DNA of 64,000 bases from contig CM070632.1 in the NCBI GenBank assembly GCA_036346255.1, positions 22,151,408 through 22,215,407 on the forward strand, given 5' to 3'. Shown here piece after piece: positions 43,524 through 54,566 of the stretch. Each line of letters begins with the position of its first letter. Within the stretch, counting starts at the first letter, position 1. The position numbers were made by a program, and so were the translations under genes. This DNA is from Ampelocalamus luodianensis. Its lineage: Eukaryota; Streptophyta; Magnoliopsida; Poales; Poaceae. Below the pieces are notes generated by a model, which worked only from the letters and a program-made list of their open reading frames with translations, ran no database searches and was not told where the DNA came from.

Positions 43524-45403
43524 ATGGCCATGGCGGCCTCGATTCTTGCCGCGTCCTCTCCCCCAACCGCGTCGTGGAGATGGAGGCCTCCTCTCCTTGC
43601 AGCTCCTGGAGGAAACCCCCACCCGCCCACTCTTCGCCTGAGGGCTCCCGCTTCTCCTCCTCGAGTCCCACCCCTTCCCCGCAAATCTTGCGCCGTTGCT
43701 GCTGCTGTCGCAGGAGCTCCATGTGTAGTGGCGTCGCTAGGTGGGGGTGAGACGGAGCGGGATCAGGCGCCCGACTGGGGCGCCCTCGCGAGGCGTCTGG
43801 CGCTGGGCGCGCTGGGCTGCGCCGCTCTCGGCTGCGGCTCGGCGCTGGCGGCGGAGGACTCGATCAAGGCGTCCGGGATCGGGCTGCGGGTGGTGGCGTC
43901 GCTGCGGAGGCTCGGGTGGCCCGACGAGGCCGTCGTGTTCACGCTCGCCGCGCTGCCGGTGCTCGAGCTGCGGGGGGCCATCCCGGTCGGCTACTGGATG
44001 CGGCTCGACCCCGTCCGCCTCACCATCCTATCCGTTCTTGGGTTTGTCCTGCTTCCCCTCATCTCCCGTACTATTGTTTCCTTTGCCCAAGAGGTGTTCG
44101 ATGGATTGCCGGTGACACAGGGACTGCAAGTCAAACAGGGTGTAATGCTAGTAGATACGGTTACATTTGTTCTGAACATAACAAGTAGACATTATTACAT
44201 TTGTTCTGACTTCTGAAACTAATGTGTGGGATAAAAACTATTTGAAATGTGGGCTTTGGTTTTTCTTTAAACTCACACATTGTTAGGTAAATCGATAAAT
44301 CAGGGTCTTGGGTAAGATACAGCAATGTGATAAATTAGGGTACTAGCTTAATTAACATGTCGATTGAAATATGCATAGTAAAATTGATGACGAAATGGAT
44401 TGACCAACAGTGTGATGAATTAGGGTCTTGTGCAAGATACAACAATGTGAGGGTACTGTATTGCAAAATTGATAACTACCATACCATGACATGCAAAATA
44501 AGTGAAGAAAAAGATGAGCTGGCTCATTTTACTCAGTGTGCTCTGAACTGAGGGTGCCAGTTAACCAACGGCCATCTCCAGGACAACTTAGACACTGTCT
44601 TTATGTATACCCAATATTATAAGTAATTGTCTGACTGTGAAATCTGAATAAATTGATGAGTTGATGTTGACACTTTGATTATTGTTTACCACAAATTTGC
44701 ACTTCCTATATGGTAAGATAAATAATCTTGAAGAAAGCAGTGTGAGGGAGCAAGGGACTAAAAAAAGTAGAGAATAAATTTAAGTAGTTTGTAGGCTATT
44801 TAGATAGAGTAGTTATTGCATCCAGTTGCATCTGATGATTGATAAGGTTGTGATTACCATTTTGTAGTCATTTTTCAGTGACACATATAAAATGGAAACT
44901 GTCTGTTGTCACTAGTACTAAACAATTTGATTACCTCTCTTCAGAAAATGGTTCACGATAGATACATTATTTATACTATCTATTTTACCAGGAACATGGT
45001 GCCTGTGCCATTCATCATCCTCTACCTGAAAAAACTCGCAAGTTTTCTCTCGCGAAAAAGCGCTTCTGCAACCCGGATTATGGACCTCCTGTTCGAGCGG
45101 GCACGACGGAAGGCTGCGCCTGTTGAGGAATTCCAATGGCTTGGCTTGATGCTGTTTGTTGCTGTTCCATTTCCTGGCACTGGAGCGTGGACCGGTGCAA
45201 TAATTGCCTCTGTCCTTGGCATGCCGTTCTGGTCAGGTTTCTCTGCAAATTTCGTGGGAGTCGTCCTAGCTGGGCTGCTGGTAAATTTGCTTATGAATCT
45301 TGGGTTGAAGTATGCCATTATCACCGGAATAGTTCTGTTCTTTGTATCAACTGTCATGTGGGGTGTACTTAGGTCCGTCAAGAAGTCACTGAATACCAAA
45401 TGA
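43524..45403 (+). CDS. plastid small multidrug export family membrane protein (PF06695 type), 2 exons
   Basis: The exons are 43524-44041 and 44992-45403, joined through a GT-AG intron of 950 bp (CTT GG | G AAC), giving 309 residues. The start is ATG 43524, and a second Met lies two codons on. The first 60-70 residues are rich in Ala/Ser/Pro/Arg and poor in acids, like a chloroplast transit peptide. The mature part has the family signature: VFTLAALPVLELRGAIPVGYWM, then LSVLGNMVPVPFIILYL across the splice, LMLFVAVPFPGTGAWTGAIIASVLGM, and two C-terminal membrane helices (VVLAGLLVNLLMNLGL, AIITGIVLFFVSTVMWGVL). In bacteria this COG2426-like family is named small multidrug export; transport has not been shown well in plants. 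The frame is intact, and this is one of two credible host genes here. Confidence 0.93.
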
Positions 45404-45660
45404 TGTTATGACTCCTCATCAAAGTCTACTTGTAAAATTTTCTGTCTTCTTTTTCTCCCCTCTCCTTGTCCATGCACTAAACTGTTAACTTATAAAGTCT
45501 TCGCAGTTGTTCATCAAAGGATTTCTCTCAGATCCTTTTTATTATTATTTTCTCAAGTCTGCTCTTCCGCAGACATAGATTTTATCTGCTACCTCTTATG
45601 GTTTATTTATCTGATTAAAAGAAAGAATGTTCTATAAATTATCTTATTTTCCAAGTCAAA
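45404..45660 (+). other. 3' UTR of the small multidrug export gene
   Basis: T-rich sequence follows the stop codon at 45401-45403, with no open frame. It is probably the 3' UTR and terminator region; the poly(A) site cannot be fixed by eye. Confidence 0.45.
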
Positions 45661-46110
45661 GCAGCTCTAGCTGCACAATATGATGCTACTGAGCTGAATG
45701 ACATTCTCAACCTGTCAATGCCTGACCACAATGCTAATAATCTCCATTGCATAACTCCCCAAGCTGGTGTAGCTGGGGATTTTACTTTCAAATGCTGCAC
45801 TGATGCTTCCTACAAGAACTTGAACCAAATAGGCCTGGGAGTACATCTTCAGGCAAATGATACATCTTTCAACTGCACAATCCAAGTACAACCGTACAGG
45901 GAATCTACTGTTGCCTACGCTTGTTCTCCCCTACGCGCAGAGGCTTTAGGCCTCCTGCTGGGAGAGCACATTGTTGCTTCTCTGCAGATGACTGGAGGTG
46001 TTTCATCTCAGACTCAGACAACAAGAAGGTCATTGAATATTTACAGGCCTAGGGAGAACTGACATGTGAATGGAGGATCAATCAAAAGATGGAAAAGTCA
46101 CTTGAATGTT
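45661..46110 (+). pseudogene. RNase H-like (RVT_3) fragment of a non-LTR or related retroelement
   Basis: The frame through 45718-46062 contains FKCCTDASYKNLNQIGLGVHLQ, whose CTDAS is the RNase H-type catalytic start. It continues YRESTVAYACSPLRAEALGLLLGEHI, with Glu in AEALGLL. After a one-base shift it gives SDNKKVIEYLQ and a CEWRI block. This is the plant RNase H-like domain often left by LINE-type elements or found in short host-like copies. No reverse transcriptase is seen upstream, and there is an in-frame TAG in the shifted part, so it is a relic. Confidence 0.65.
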
Positions 46111-46776
46111 AAATTTATCCATCAGGGAGCTAACTAGACCAGGCAGTTAGCTCATGTTCGGGCAATTCAATACCACAATCAATGTAATATCCTCTCTTGC
46201 AGCAACCTATCTCACCAAGGAAACTGTCCAATTCTCGAAAGCAGCTCCTGAATCCCTTCAAGTTCATAACACAGTAGACAGTAGAGTGATTGACACGTGG
46301 AGTCAGTGGGGGTGAAGGAAAGAGACGGGGTTGAGTTCTCCTGCGCTTGACGAGAACGATACAGGCGGTCCACCACGGTCCTCACTTGAGAATAGAAGAG
46401 AAACAGTCCCACGGTCCGCGTCGCCGCGCATTCAACGAACCACCATCTCTCCTCTCCTCTCCTCTCAACCGAATCGATTCGTCTTCTATTTGAAATCGAG
46501 TCGAATAGGGGAATTAATAATATGTCACGTTAGGATAGTATGGCATTTTAGAATATGTCATCGCTCCTCACGTAGTCAATTATACAACACCTTTTAGATA
46601 AAATAATTTAGGATTTACCACTATCGTATTATTTTAGCGTCTTCCAATAGGCAAAATGGTCATTTCGTTTGTCTTTGCCCTTCCTCTTACTCTCCATTTC
46701 TCTGTCCACCCACCTACCGGCAACCTCCTCCAATGCCTGCCATAGAGGAAGCACCACCACATTTTGTGTTGTGCTA
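46111..46776. other. intergenic stretch, nothing recognised
   Basis: No supported gene or element ends. A CTCTCCTCTC microsatellite lies at about 46448-46466. The sequence becomes AT-rich towards the Mutator-like element. Confidence 0.35.
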
Positions 46777-46785
46777 ATTTAAATA

Positions 46786-47080
46786 GGAATAAATTCATTT
46801 TACAATCTCGAACTTTTCAAAAAAATCTACTTAACCTCCTCAACTACAAAATCAGTTTTTTACCCCCATAATATTTCAAAACCAAGTCAAATAACACATT
46901 GAGGTAGTTTGGCCGGATAGTTTTGCATACATGGCAGGAAAAAGTCCATTGTACCCCTCAAACTTTTCAAGAAATCCACTTAACCCTGTGAACTATAAAA
47001 TCGGTTTTTACCCATAATATTTCAAAATCGGGTCAAATAACACCTAGGGTGGTTTGGTTGATGTGGTTCCTAGAGCTTAC
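46786..47080 (+). repeat. left TIR of Mutator-like element
   Basis: The TIR is itself made of two similar halves of about 130 bp. CTTAAC..ACTACAAAATC, TTTTTACCC, AAAATC and GTCAAATAACACC occur in each half (46786-46925 and 46935-47080). It matches the reversed 48483-48770. Confidence 0.82.
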
Positions 47081-47082
47081 CT

Positions 47083-47085
<3 letters not shown>

Positions 47086-47176
<91 letters not shown>
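47086..47176. repeat. (TA)n microsatellite
   Basis: About 45 uninterrupted TA units join the left TIR to the first MITE-like unit. A shorter TA tract (48103-48142) followed by (GA)n (48143-48175) sits at the matching right position. Confidence 0.95.
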
Positions 47177-47178
<2 letters not shown>

Positions 47179-47543
47179 AAAATGGTATGGTACTCACAGA
47201 GTACGTACTCCCACCTCTCATATACTACTTAAATCGTATGATGATACATCTTTATCTAGTTGAGTATACTCCAATAGTGATTATAAGATACCCTAAAGTG
47301 AGTTCCATGGAAAAATTCATTAAAGTCCACCTTTTATAGCGAAATCTGTGTATATACTTCTTTTATATATGAAAATGGTATATAGCAAAAATAAAAGGCT
47401 CGAATGATTTTTTTTTAGCCAAATCGCATTGAAGTATCTTATAATTGGTATTTAAGTATACTGAAAGTGATAAAGAAGTATAATCTGTTCATTTAAGTGG
47501 TATATTGGAAGTGAGAGTATGTACTTCTGGGAGTACGAAACAG
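47177..47543. mobile_element. MITE-like inverted-repeat unit a
   Basis: The ends are GTACGTACTCCCACCTCTCATATAC-like on the left (47190-47215) and, reversed, GTACTCCCAGAAGTACATACTC on the right (about 47515-47536). The centre is AT-rich. It abuts (TA)n on the left and (TG)n(GA)n (47544-47583) on the right, as expected for an element that inserts into microsatellites. Confidence 0.6.
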
Positions 47544-47550
47544 GTGTGTG

Positions 47551-47583
<33 letters not shown>

Positions 47584-47584
<1 letters not shown>

Positions 47585-47725
47585 TAATGGGCTCACCTAG
47601 ATGAATGTGCTCACCTCCTTTTTGTCCCTCTATCTCTCTCCACTGCCTCCCCCTCTTCTTCCCTAGCACCTACCGCCGCTCGGTACTCGGCCTTGCACCC
47701 CCGTCGCCACATGCCATCTCTAGAA
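47584..47725 (+). repeat. 142-bp direct repeat, copy 1
   Basis: This segment, from ATAATGGGCTCACCTAG to GCCATCTCTAGAA, recurs at 48176-48317 with only two or three substitutions. The copies flank MITE-like unit b. The near-identity shows a recent local duplication inside the Mutator-like element. Confidence 0.9.
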
Positions 47726-48100
47726 ATACTTTCTACTCCCGGGAGTAGTTACTCCCACCTTTGATATACCACCTAAAATAACTTGACATACTCTATTATC
47801 ACTTTGGGTATACTCATATACTAATTATAAGATACTCCAATGTGAACCACACGAAAAATTTGCAAGAGAGTCCATAGTTTTTAGCATATTTTGTAAATAC
47901 CTTTATATTCGCACATAAAAAAGAGTATGTCTAAAAATTGTACATACCACCTCTGAAAATGTGTAAATACCACCTATATGGTCTTATATACTCGTATACT
48001 ACACATACATACTCTCGGTTGCGCAAGATACTCCCTACGTTGTGAGATATGTGATATACGGAATAGGGAGTAACTACTCCCGGGAGTAGGAAAAAAGCTT

Positions 48101-48102
<2 letters not shown>
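47726..48102. mobile_element. MITE-like inverted-repeat unit b
   Basis: The ends contain CTACTCCCGGGAGTAGTTACTCCC (47733 onward) and the same sequence reversed (48067-48089). CTCCCGGGAG is itself palindromic. The inner part shares ATATACCACC, ATAAGATACTCC and TTTAGCATA-like words with unit a, so the two are members of one family. It lies between the two 142-bp direct repeats. Confidence 0.65.
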
Positions 48103-48175
<73 letters not shown>

Positions 48176-48179
<4 letters not shown>

Positions 48180-48317
48180 TGGGCTCACCTAGATGAATGT
48201 GCTCACCTCCTTTTTGTCCCTCTATCTCTCTCCACTGCCTCCCCCTCTTCTTCCCTAGCACCTGCCGCCGCTCGGCACTCGGCCTTGCACCCCCGTCGCC
48301 ACATGCCATCTCTAGAA
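48176..48317 (+). repeat. 142-bp direct repeat, copy 2
   Basis: Near-identical to 47584-47725. To its right the sequence continues with unrelated GC-rich, Ser/Thr-codon-like sequence up to the right TIR (from about 48483), which may be captured genomic DNA. Confidence 0.9.
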
Positions 48318-48779
48318 GTGCCGCTGGCACCCCTTGACTCCCCACGGTCCCAGGTACCCATTTTGGCCGCTGCCACCTCCTAGGCCACTGCTTGTCGTCG
48401 CCGCTGCCACCACTATTTCCTCTGTTATGCTCTCTCTGTTCAGATCTCTCTGTTCTCCCTCTGTATGTTGCTCTCCCTCTCTCTCTAATATGACAGGTGA
48501 GCCCTAGGAACCACATCACCTAATTTTGAACTACTAGGGGTATAAAACCAATTTTGTAGTTCAGGGGGTTAAGTGGACTTTTAGGAAAGTTTGATGGTGT
48601 AAAATGGACTTATTCCTACCAAGTATGCAAAACCGCCCAACCAAACCACCTCAGGGTGTTATTTGACCCAATTTTGAAAGATTAGGGGGTAAAAAAATGG
48701 TTTTGTAGTTGATGGTGTTAAGTGCGTTTTTTGGAAAGTTTGAGGGGGGTGGGTAAAATGGATTTATTCCATTTAAATA

Positions 48780-49432
48780 ATACCCGCTAAATTAAATTTT
48801 CGCTACAAGACTTTATTTGTATTTGGCCTATATGGCATATTTGGTGAACTCTAGCTATGAGGGCGATATGTATCCCTAATTATTGTATACTCTTTTATTT
48901 GATCACATGTATAGATGTGATATTCATCGAAGTTGTACTGTGTGAACTAGCTACTGATTATGGAACAAGCTCATTATACACAGGACTACAGGAGGATCCA
49001 GAATGGTAAAACCAGGTCCCAATAAAAATGAATAATTCCCTATGTTGCCTCCATCATTTTCCCCTTCTCTTCCCCCACCACACATGTGGACCCATACACA
49101 ATTGTAGAGATGGCCAAATGGGCTATGCCGCCTGGGCCGGCCTGAAGCATGGCACTATTAGCCTGGCCCAGGCACGGCACGACCCACACTGTAGTTGGGC
49201 TGGATCGGCACGGTCCGAGCGCCTGTGGCGTGCTTGGGTCCACACACCGGCATGGCACGGCACGACATGCACAGTGTCGTGCCGGGCCAGGCACACCAAC
49301 AAAGGTGGCGTGGCAGTGCCAGGCGCAGAGGAGGAGGTGGCGCGGTGACACTGGGTGCGGAGGAGGAGGTCGGGCGCGGACACCGGCGTGAGGAGGAGGA
49401 GACCGGGTGCGAACACTAGCGCGAGGAGGAGG
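48780..49432. other. mixed relics: LTR family 2-like end and possible hAT end
   Basis: Positions about 48935-48998 (ACTGTGTGAACTAGCTACTGATTATGG and on) resemble the last 60 bp of LTR family 2 (13142-13205), so an old diverged LTR end is likely. From 49105, TAGAGATGGCCAAATGGGC, followed by GC-rich GGCCGGCC and GGCACGGCACGAC words, looks like the left side of a non-autonomous hAT-type element. No right end was found because the solo LTR at 49438 follows. The GGA/GAG-rich repeat at 49330-49432 is low in complexity. Confidence 0.45.
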
Positions 49433-49437
49433 AGGCA

Positions 49438-52400
49438 TGTCAGAACCCGGGATTAATACCCCAGATCCTCTGTGCATTTCTGAACTAGTCCCATGATCAG
49501 TAGCTAGTTCACACAGTAAACAAATATGGTAACAAAATCATATCACAATTTTATTAATAAACAACAGAGTTGATTACAAAGGAGGCTTACAGGCCCACAA
49601 TAAAATAAACACAACAGAAGACGAAGATGTAGTAGGGTCCAGATTAATGCCACGTGCAATCGGTGGGAAGCGGCCTAGTCGTCGAGGTCCACACTGGTAG
49701 CAAAGTCCTTCTCCTCTGAAATGTTTGTTTGCATAAAGCAAGTATGAGCACAACTTCCGTGCTAGCAAGTTACACCCGTCAAGTAACAGAATGACATGCA
49801 TATGTGGATGTAACAATAGAAAGGCTTATTGGTTTATTTGCATAAAGCAGCATTTCTTTTAAATACTGGTACTAAGTTCCAAAGCAATTATTTTCTAACC
49901 AAAATTTATAAAATTCTCAATTTTATAGTCAGATAACATTCACACATGAACGGTGAAGGATACCCTCCTATCACATGGCTTCCTGCCCAATTCCCATCTG
50001 GATAAACCAGTTTTGAAGAAGTCTTTTTCCAACAAAAATCAAAGTCTAACTTTGAGTAGTTCTCCTAGCATGTCCATAACCGCGGACACGGCTATTCGAA
50101 TAGTTTTACACTCTGCAGAGGTTGTACAGCTTTACCCACATGACAAGACTTCTCTAGTTTGTCCCAAGCATATATCTATGCCACCGCTCACTACCTTTGG
50201 TAAGCGGTCTAGAGCGCGTGTCGAGGCCTTTACAATGTTCTGTCTTAATGTATTTGTGCCCTAAGGTTTCGCTACCATTGGATTGGCCATCCTCCTAAGC
50301 CCCTCCTCCTGCGCCAGATGGGTCTACTGTCTGACCAACACCCATACCAACAACATAGCACCAATGACACTAAGACATCACAAATTATTTAGCCAAGTCC
50401 CGACCCATACTTGGGACATGTGGTGGTACGGTATGGCGTAGCATCATGCGCTCGGACTGGTCATAATCGACTTGGGCAACTTTCAACAAAACCCATGGGC
50501 CTCAACCATACCCGATTGAGCCGTGCATAAACTTGCACCCACCGAACATCCATTATGCCCAAGTCAAACTATTTTCATTTATTTCATTTTCAAAGTCATA
50601 AACTTCCATAACATACCGATCTTTGTGGATACAATTTAAACAACAATTGATTTACATTGAAATTCCCCAAAATAAACATGTTTGGTCTATAAGCATGGCT
50701 AAGCACAATATTTTCCAAATGATCCTAGTCCATACTATTGTATCAACTAGGTTTTACCTATGGTGACAATATGTTCGCTTCAATTATCAAATTTGGCCAT
50801 ACAAAGGAGTTTAGGCATAACTATATATTTAAAGCAAGAATTTAAAATACGATATAAATAAGCATGCAGTAATAATTTAAAACAGAATATGAATAATTTG
50901 AAATAATGGGATCGATATGATCAAGGGTATAACTTGCTTTGCTTGATGAGGTGGCGTTGTTTTTCTTAATGATCACCTTAACGAGCGTGCGGTGTTGAGG
51001 TGGCGTTGTTTTCTTAACGTCACCTAGTACTCACAAGTACTATCTTGAGTAGTCAAGTGTACGATCACGATGATCATACAGTCAAAATCAATCCTCTTAT
51101 GTTGTTCTTCAATCGTATGTCATGTCGATTCTCAAGTCGTCGAAATCTAATCGCAAAATCGCCAAATTCAAACCAAATTCAAATAAAATTCAAATAACAA
51201 TTCAAAAGAACTCCAAATTAAAATAATTTGATTTAGTTAGCTAGATAATAATTTTATACACATTTTGCAACTTGAATCACCCAAATCGGAGTTTGGATGC
51301 AAAAGATATGAATTGTAGAAGTTTGAAATTACATGAAATGGTAGATTTAGGGTTTACAAGAAATACTGGTCAAATGAGCTCAAAATTGAATAATTTTGGT
51401 TTAGTTGGCTAGATCTTGATTTTATAGGAATTTAGGAATTTGAATCGACGAAATCGGAGTTCGTATGAGGGAGAACGAACCCCGGGAAGTTCTAAATCTA
51501 AATAAACCCTAAAATCAGATTTTATTGAATTTCTTGAATTATTTTTCTAAAGGAAATCCTAATTATTGCGCAAGATGACGTCAGCACTCGGAAAAACCGA
51601 ATTTTGGCCGAATTATTTTTGTAAAGGAAATCATTTGAGTCTATGACAAGTGGGGCCCTCTGGTCAAAAGACTGAGTCCACGGGCTGGTCAAACGACCAC
51701 GGTGGACACGGTCCACCGGAACAGTGCATGCGGGGCGGGATTGCACGGCTGCGCCACGTCGACTGCGTGAAGGCGTGACATGGCGGCCACATCGGCAAAT
51801 GGGTGACGTGGCGCACCGACGTGGCGGTGCCACGTCGCATAAAACCGGCGGTGGCTCGGCTGCGGGCTCGCCGGCGATAGGAGCTCCGGCGAGGTGCGGT
51901 GGTGCCAAGCGAGAGAATGCTTGGCACCGAACACGGTGCTCACCTACGGTGTGGAGACGCGATCGGTGGCGTGGCGAGGAAGCTTGGTGGCGGCAAGGTT
52001 CGGCTCGTGGCGGTCGCGGCGTTACGATGAGGCTCCGGCGAAGGCGGCGCGAGCACCGGGTTGGCGGAGATGCGACGAAGCCGATGGAGTGGTCGAGGTG
52101 GACCTGGCGGTGATGGTGGCGGCGCTAGGGGAGGCGGAGTGCTGGCGGTCGGCAGCAACAAAATCTCGAAATCCAGCGAGATGGAGGCGAGAGGGGAGGA
52201 GTGGGTGGCGGCGTTGGCTCCGGTGGGGAGAGGGGCACACCACGCCTCCTTTTATAGGGGCGGAGGAGGCCGGGAAGAGGAGATCGGGCACACGGAGATC
52301 TCGGCGGTGATGGAGGGGTTCCGGCGATTGCGGCCGCGAGGGCGGGGATAGTGGGCGGGAGGAGGGGCGGCAAGATACGGGGGTTTTAATGCGCGGGATT

Positions 52401-53109
52401 GCGCGAAGAAAGGGAAAGAATCGGCGGCGATTGCGGAGCTCTAGTGGCGTGCTAATGGCGGCGGGGGTGATGCGGCCGAGTGGGGAAGGAAGAGGGGAGG
52501 GAGAAGGGTGACGTGGCCAGGGGATCGCTGGCGTTCGATTAGAATCGAGCGGTGGGGAGATGGAGGAGAGGGAGCGGTGGGCGTTGGATTTGGATCCAAC
52601 GACCGGGGAGTGAGGCGCGCGGTGGCTAGGAGGTTGGGCGGGCGCGAAACAGAAATGGGCCGAAGAAATTCGGCCCAATGGCTTTTTCCGGATTTTTGAG
52701 TGATTTCCCAATTTCAGAAATAGAGTTAAATCAAATTAGCTTCTAGAAAATAGTAAATTAAGTCCAAAAATTATGAGAAAATTCACAGAAATTCCCTGAG
52801 GCATTTTGGATTTAATTAAAATATTTCCAACTTAAAGTTGGCTATAGTTTTTGCACATAAATTGTTTTGGCTTTGAAATACTTAGGAAAAAGCTTTTAAA
52901 ACTCAGAAAATTCTATAAATTAATTAAGATTTTATTTTTCAGATCAAACCAACTGAAACTACAAGAACTTCAAATAAACTTTTACTTTTGACTTTCAAAA
53001 CTTTAGAGATTCAAATAAAGTAATCAAACTCTGGCAAATTCTCAGAAAAATCAGTAAAATAATAATTTTATTTATTTTTATTTTGGTAATATAACTTTGG
53101 GATGTTACA
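49438..53109 (-). mobile_element. solo LTR, gypsy family 2, minus orientation (3672 bp)
   Basis: On the minus strand it begins TGTAACATCCCAAAG and ends GGGTTCTGACA. It is flanked by a perfect AGGCA duplication (49433-49437 and 53110-53114). It is collinear with the plus-strand copy 9742-13221: the ending block around TAATAAATTTTAGCG/GTTGATTACAA, the CTATTCGAATAG core (50092-50103), and the TATA CTATAAAAG reversed at about 52247-52255. GC-rich frames at 51700-52700 are LTR promoter and leader sequence and not genes. Confidence 0.93.
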
Positions 53110-53112
53110 AGG

Positions 53113-53129
53113 CACTACTACAGAAAAGG
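53113..53129 (+). repeat. CACTA terminal inverted repeat
   Basis: CACTACTACAGAAAAGG is a standard CACTA element end. Only this end is present. The LTR insertion at 53109 duplicated AGGCA, of which CA are the first two bases of the element. Confidence 0.85.
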
Positions 53130-53149
53130 TCTTCATAGATGGTTCAAAA

Positions 53150-53460
53150 ACGTTATCACGGACGGTTTCGTGAGCTGTCTGAGTCTATGGGTCAGTGATG
53201 ACATGAGGTCATCATAGACGATTTTTCAAACCGTCTGTGATGTATACTATCACAGACGGTTATTAACTCAGAACCGTCTGTGATAGTCTACTATCACAGA
53301 CGGTTTATAGATAAAATCGTCTATGATAGTCAACTATTACAGACGGTTTGTAGATGAAACCGTCTGTGATATCCAGCTATCACAGACGGTTTGTAGATAA
53401 AACCGTTTGTGAGAGATGATGCATCACAGACGATTTGTCCTAAGGAACCGTCTGTGATAT
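53150..53460. repeat. CACTA sub-terminal repeat array (1)
   Basis: Pairs of the type ATCACAGACGGTT ... AACCGTCTGTGAT recur about five times with 8-12 bp loops (often TGTAGATA). In En/Spm-type elements such sub-terminal motifs bind the element's own regulatory protein; here each motif also folds with its neighbour. Confidence 0.88.
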
Positions 53461-53687
53461 TCTTTTGTATTGTTGCTAAATATATTTCTATTTATTGGCT
53501 AGCCTAAGGAAATGCTAGCCATGCCCTTTGAAACAAGCTAAAACACAACAAGTAAATGTATACATGCAATTCACATTCATTTCAGAAAACAAACACATCT
53601 AATTCACAAATCAATTAACTAAAATTAACCATTCATGTACATTTACACACATGTACTGTTAAGTTCAATATCTTATTCCAATCGAGT

Positions 53688-54566
53688 TCAATCTACATTG
53701 TGGAACTTCCCATCTGGATTTATGACCTCACAGTTCAAGAATGACGCAAGCTGTCCTCGAATGCTTATGAGCTGGCCCTGTTCCAACGCAGTTTCTGCGA
53801 TGGTCGCAACCTGTCGCTACGAAGATTAAATTCGTGCATATATAAATTGATAAATATGAAATAATTATTGCAAGATTGACAAACCTGAGGATCATTGGTC
53901 ATCGCAGAACCAACGAGTAGTTCCATGTTGTGGCAAACATAGAATCCACAGAGGTTGTAGGCCGACGGCTGCTGGTGGCACTACAAAAATAGAATTGATT
54001 AGTTCAAGAATCATTACTACGAAGTGTTATATAGGATTAATGTGTACTAGGAATACCGAAAATTTTAGATTGTGTCGTAGGATCCCTCCCTTGCATATCC
54101 CTCATTTTGCAAAGTACATCTTGAACGACCTACGTGATTCCAAAAACTTAGCCTTAGCCATTGCAAAGGAAGGAAAGACTGTACAATAGAGTTATCTATG
54201 GAGGAAATGTGTTTACCCGTTGATTAATTATCGAACAACTGTGAAGTTGTGTTTGGCCCTCTGTAGGGAATCTAGGTATATTACCAAGTTCTGTTTTGGT
54301 ATAATTACAATTAGAATCCAGTGGAACCTACACAGGTATGTCGCCATGGTCATTAAACATAAGTTCGTGTTGCTTATAATGTACAAATCAACAAGTATAG
54401 CCACTAGTGCAGCATTTACTCTTGGTTGTAGGGCAAAAGTATGAATTTCTTGTTGCGGTGAGTCAGCAATGAGTCCGCCATGTAATCCTCGACGAATTTT
54501 GCATTCTCTTTGATGGTTTGCTCGTAGATCACGTGTGGGTCGAGGAAACCTATCGGTGAATTCCTT
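53688..54566 (-). pseudogene. CACTA Ulp1-like cysteine protease, C-terminal half
   Basis: Read on the minus strand: NSPIGFLDPHVIYEQTIKE, then KFILLPYN (54561 to about 54420). After an intron comes FHWILIVIIPKQNLVIYLDS, with the catalytic His and Asp. After further sequence, exon 53980-53885 gives PSAYNLCGFYVCHNMELLV, with the catalytic Cys in LCGFYVC. The last exon, 53810-53688, gives VATIAETALEQGQLISIRG and ends INPDGKFHNVD plus stop. Borders are GT-AG where checked. This is the SUMO-protease-like domain carried by many plant CACTA elements. The frame is separated from its N-terminal half by the solo LTR; at least one internal TGA is present near 54120. Confidence 0.82.

Larger units (their letters stand above)
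46786..48770. mobile_element. non-autonomous Mutator-like element with about 290-bp TIRs
   Basis: The ends are GGAATAAATTCATTTTA (46786) and, reversed, GGAATAAATCCATTTTA (ending 48770). Inverted similarity continues for about 290 bp on each side; shared blocks include TCAAATAACAC, GGTGGTTTGGTTG, TTTTGCATAC and GATGTGGTTCCTAG. A perfect 9-bp duplication ATTTAAATA flanks it (46777-46785 and 48771-48779). Long TIRs with a 9-bp duplication indicate the Mutator superfamily. No transposase is encoded; the inside is microsatellite, MITE-like inverted repeats and a duplicated GC-rich segment. Confidence 0.9.

Noticed and set aside
47086..47176. Open frame through the TA tract encoding an Ile/Tyr repeat
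   Set aside because: Pure microsatellite without coding value.
51522..52711. Cluster of open frames up to 229 codons
   Set aside because: Same explanation: promoter and leader part of the reversed family 2 solo LTR, with high GC and no domain.
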